This document shows positions 19,774 to 23,155 of a stretch of DNA of 23,155 nt, piece after piece. Location of the stretch: assembly GCA_910592205.1 (NCBI GenBank), contig CAJVPJ010000513.1, forward strand, positions 1-23,155, read 5' to 3'. The DNA is from Paraglomus occultum (taxonomy: Eukaryota; Glomeromycota; Glomeromycetes; Paraglomerales; Paraglomeraceae). Position 1 is the stretch's first letter. Each line of letters opens with the position of its first letter. Both the position numbers and the translations under genes were made by a program. The notes beneath the pieces are model-generated. The model saw only the letters and a list, made by a program, of their open reading frames with translations, did not search any database and had not been told where the DNA came from.

Positions 19774-22700
19774 ATGGCCAAAGAGAGAGCCATAATGCTT
19801 TATGATACCATTGACACTCATCCACATGCCTTTTTTCAGCGTTACTTTAAATCCAACCATCTCAAAAGATCCCTCTTTTTCTTATTTATTATCGCCTTTG
19901 CGTCAACGCTCTTGTCTGTTTACAAATTGCAAACTGACTCGCAACACATTTTAGTGCCTACCGGGATATCACGAAGCAACTTTCGAGCAGGTTTAGAAAA
20001 ATGCATGGCGATAATGAAGAAAAAACCTGAGAATACTCCGAAAACGACACGTCATAACCCACGAGCCGTACCTGGGACTAAGAGCGTTCTGTTAAAAAAC
20101 GGAATTATTCTTGATGGTGTTGGTGGTGTTGTGCATGGTGATTTGTTAATGAAGAACGGTATCATTGAGGGATTTGGGAGGGAGATTGATGAAGGAGAAG
20201 CTGATGTTGCTATTGACGTTCGTGGAAAATTTATATCACCTGGTATTGTCGATATGCATAGGTATGATTTTTCGGTTTGGTTATTAGGAATTGAGCTATC
20301 TACAACTAATGTTGTGTTGCTGTTAGTCATGCTGGAGTCTACTCATGGCCTTATTTGAGAGCATCTATGGATCTCAATGAATCGACAGACCCTGTTACAC
20401 CTTTTGTAAGTCATATCATTGCACCTTAAATATTTGATCTTATTATGTCATCTAATAGCAGTATTCGTTATACTTGGGATCAGGTTAGAACAATTGATGC
20501 TATTAATCCAAGCGACCCAGGTGACAACTCGTCTCATGTGTTATATATGATGTGATCAAGTCTAACCCTAACCATCTCGCTTAGCATTTAGAATCATTGC
20601 TTCTGGAGGGGTTACGACAATGTTGAGTAAGTAAATGTTACTATTCAATTTCATATCTGCTTATTAGACAATTGTGTCATGCTAAATTTATTCGGACGCC
20701 AGTAATACCAGGAAGTGCTGAAGTGATGGGCGGGGAAGGATTCGTCATCAAGCTACGTCCAGTCAGTACTTTGTCTGTACAGGACATGGGCATCCATGCC
20801 AATGTAGATCCAGGCTCTGAGCGAGTATGGAGATGGATGAAAATGGCATGTGGAGAGAACCCAAAGGTTAGACAGACATATCTTATACAATTATAGAAAA
20901 TTTTGTTTTTGAATTGGTAATATTTGAAACTAATTTTTATCCGATTATGTAGAACTTTTTTGGTAATGTGGGAAAAGGCATGCCAAAGACGCGTCTTGGT
21001 GAAGCGTGGTTATTCAGAAAGAATTTCGACGCGGCAACGAAGCTCAAAATCTCACAAGATAATTGGTGTTTTACGGCATCACGCCTAAACTATAATGAAG
21101 AAATGAGTTCTCCTTTTCCGGAAGATCTTCGCTATGAGAGCTTGGTTGCTTTATTGAGGGGTGATGTTCGATTGAATGTTCATTGTTATGAGGTAGGTCA
21201 TTACGTATCAGTTATCTCAATAAAAACTTTGAGCGTGGCTCTTACTTTGGTGTTTCTTTTCTATTGTGCTTTCCCGACTTGTTAGACTATGGACCTCGAA
21301 GCCATGATTCGTCATTCATACGAGTTTAATTTCAACATCACGGCATTCCATCATGCGCTTGATGCGTATAGAGTCCCAGATATAATCAAGCGCAGTAGAA
21401 ATCAGATTACCATAGCCACGTTTGCCGATCTCTGGGGATATAAGAAAGAAGCTTTCCAGGCGAGCACAGAGTCTCCAAAGATTTTGGCAGAAGCAGGAAT
21501 TCCGGTTGCTTTGAAAAGTGATCACCCAATACTCAATTCGGTATTTGTTCGACATACAATAAATTTACTTGCTATGCATAAGTGATAATCTCATCAGCGA
21601 GCATAACTGGTGGATACCTTTGTCTTTCCCTATTGTGTGTTATATATATCAGCAACATTTAGCATTCGAAGCTGCTAAAGCTTCATATTATGGTCTCAGT
21701 GAACCTCATGCTCTTGCTGCCATCACCTCTGTTCCTGCTAGAGCATTGGGAATTGACCATCGTGTTGGAACGATTGCCGTTGGATATGATGCTGACGTTT
21801 TGGTATGTGGATTAGAAAGTGACCAAGGAGTGAAATATTGAATTGTACCAACGTTACGCTTTGCTTTATTGTTGTCTTACTAAATTTGTATTTAAAAAAC
21901 GCCGTTAAGGTATGGAATAGACATCCACTCGCCTTGGGAGCTTATCCGTTGGAAGTTTATATTGATGGGATTCCTCAGTTTAACACTTCTCCGTCCGTCC
22001 TAAGCGGTCCAACAGATGAGGCGTATACGTTCTACAATGCCACGCGGCACTCTCCTGTGGATAACAAGGAACGTGTTGTATCTTCGGTAATAATCAAGAA
22101 CATTGGTAAAATATTCGTTGGCGAAGAATCGATCATGGAATCTACGCCTACTAGTTCGCTCACAATAACCGTTAATGAAGGCCGCATTATGTGTATTGGA
22201 CCAGATTGTAGTACCACCAACACGATTGGTTATGACGTGGTTGATTTGCAGGGTGGTTATATATTGCCAGTAAGCTTATTTTCATTGATATGGCGCCATC
22301 GTATAATGAATAGCTTATAACACAATGTTTCATTCTAGGGCATCATTGCCGCTGGATCTGTTCTTGGATTATCAGAAATAGAACAAGAACGAATAACGCA
22401 AGACGGGTATGTCGATTCATTTAAGAGTCCTGATCACCCAGAGAGAATAATTCGCGCAGTTGATGGATTAAAACTCGGCGGAAAGCATCTTGAGAAAGCA
22501 TACAAAGCGGGTGTGCTTACTATTATCAGTCCTCCGATGGCTCATAAAGGCGTACTAGTTGGTGTGTCCGCCGCATTTAAGAGCGCTGGCAATAGTGGTA
22601 AGATGTCGTTATCGAGAATGCATTTATCGATTAGAGATTAAATGTTTATGTGGTTAATGCCACACAACTCACTTGACAGTCGTTGATGACGAGAATGAAG

Positions 22701-23155
22701 TTATTGCCAAGGCAGAAGTCGCACTACATGCGCAAGTTGGTACCCCATACAAAGACGGTATGTTTACAATTAAACGGCAATTGAGCCCTAGTTCAATAGG
22801 TTCACCTGCTAATAGCACTCTAATCTCGTTTTCTCATGCGCTTACAAACAGAATTGATCACAACGGTATCCGGTCAAATAGCATTCTTGCGCAAAGCCCT
22901 TTTCGATAATCTCGCTTTGAAAGAATCGCTAAATTTCTACGCGCTCGCCGCGAAAGGCGACATACCATTCGCAGTCTATACGCATAGTAAAGACGAAATC
23001 GCATCTCTAATCCGTCTGAAGGATGAAATAGATGGGGCAGGTGGCAAACTTCGATTAGTTATCGTTGGAGGTGCAGAGTCTTATTTGCTGGCATCTCACT
23101 TGGCCAAACGGAACATACCGGTGGTCGTCATTCCGGCTAGACCTGTGCCCGAACT
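19774..23155 (+). CDS. Membrane-anchored two-domain amidohydrolase (3' end outside window)
   Basis: Exons 19774-20261, 20327-20405, 20484-20520, 20585-20626, 20703-20866, 20953-21192, 21286-21540, 21653-21802, 21910-22269, 22339-22597, 22680-22757 and 22852 to the edge join in frame to 818 aa. All eleven introns are GT-AG, 64-112 nt. The ATG at 19774 has A at -3 and G at +4. Residues 33-50 (SLFFLFIIAFASTLLSVY) form a single signal-anchor helix, so the enzyme part probably faces the secretory lumen or outside. Domain 1 (about 92-500) is a metal-dependent amidohydrolase: VLLKNGIILDG start, PGIVDMHSHAG with His162-x-His164, NVHCYE (His347), AFHHALDAY (His372/373), KSDHP (Asp429) and the closing VGTIAVGYDADVLVWNRHPL. 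Substrate is unknown; imidazolonepropionase/prolidase-like relatives cleave cyclic or peptide C-N bonds. The second half repeats the opening topology (GGYILPG at 600-606) but lacks the HxH. This two-part layout fits a fungal protein family of about 900 aa, so perhaps 100 residues are missing. Confidence 0.85.

Overview
The window is nuclear DNA from a fungus. It is AT-rich, its genes carry many short introns (60-204 nt) with GTAAGT-type donors and YAG acceptors, and long spacers separate the genes. The gene content (a fungal Na,K-ATPase-like P-type pump, an uncharacterised protein that reminds me of families repeated in Mucoromycota, a two-domain amidohydrolase, and many Tc1/mariner/pogo relics) points to an early-diverging fungus, most likely Mucoromycota. 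That placement is inference. No rRNA, tRNA or prokaryotic operon structure was seen.

Layout. 1-4.5 kb is gene-poor and holds two decayed DNA-transposon coding fragments: a plus-strand DDE transposase C-terminus near 1.0-1.4 kb and a minus-strand Tc1-like N-terminus near 1.9-2.2 kb. 4.7-8.2 kb holds a complete three-exon P-type cation ATPase gene (1117 aa) with an upstream TATA box. 8.2-10.1 kb is spacer with a 12-bp pyrimidine-rich tandem repeat. 10.1-10.9 kb (minus) is a 259-codon frame broken by two stops, behind its own TATA-like box. About 180 bp further on, 11.1-11.8 kb, lies a Tc1-like element with 30-bp perfect inverted ends that appears to have lost the middle of its transposase. 11.8-14.3 kb is AT-rich spacer.

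14.3-16.9 kb is an intact ten-exon gene (594 aa) of unknown function, with one GC-AG intron, a nuclear-localisation-like tail and a possible nuclease-like core. 17.1-17.5 kb is a pogo/Tigger-like MITE candidate. 17.9-18.4 kb is the most unusual stretch: nine copies of a GC-rich 16-bp hairpin word at 48-65 bp intervals, part of it amplified as a 113-bp tandem repeat. 19.8 kb to the right edge is a membrane-anchored amidohydrolase gene (12 exons seen, 3' end cut off); its second half looks like a duplicated amidohydrolase domain that has lost its metal-binding HxH.

The three intact genes do not form an evident pathway. The area reads as ordinary eukaryotic genes embedded in DNA-transposon debris. 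The points most worth following are the hairpin-word array, the ten-exon gene, the pseudo-domain in the amidohydrolase and the Q-for-E change in the ion-binding helix of the ATPase.
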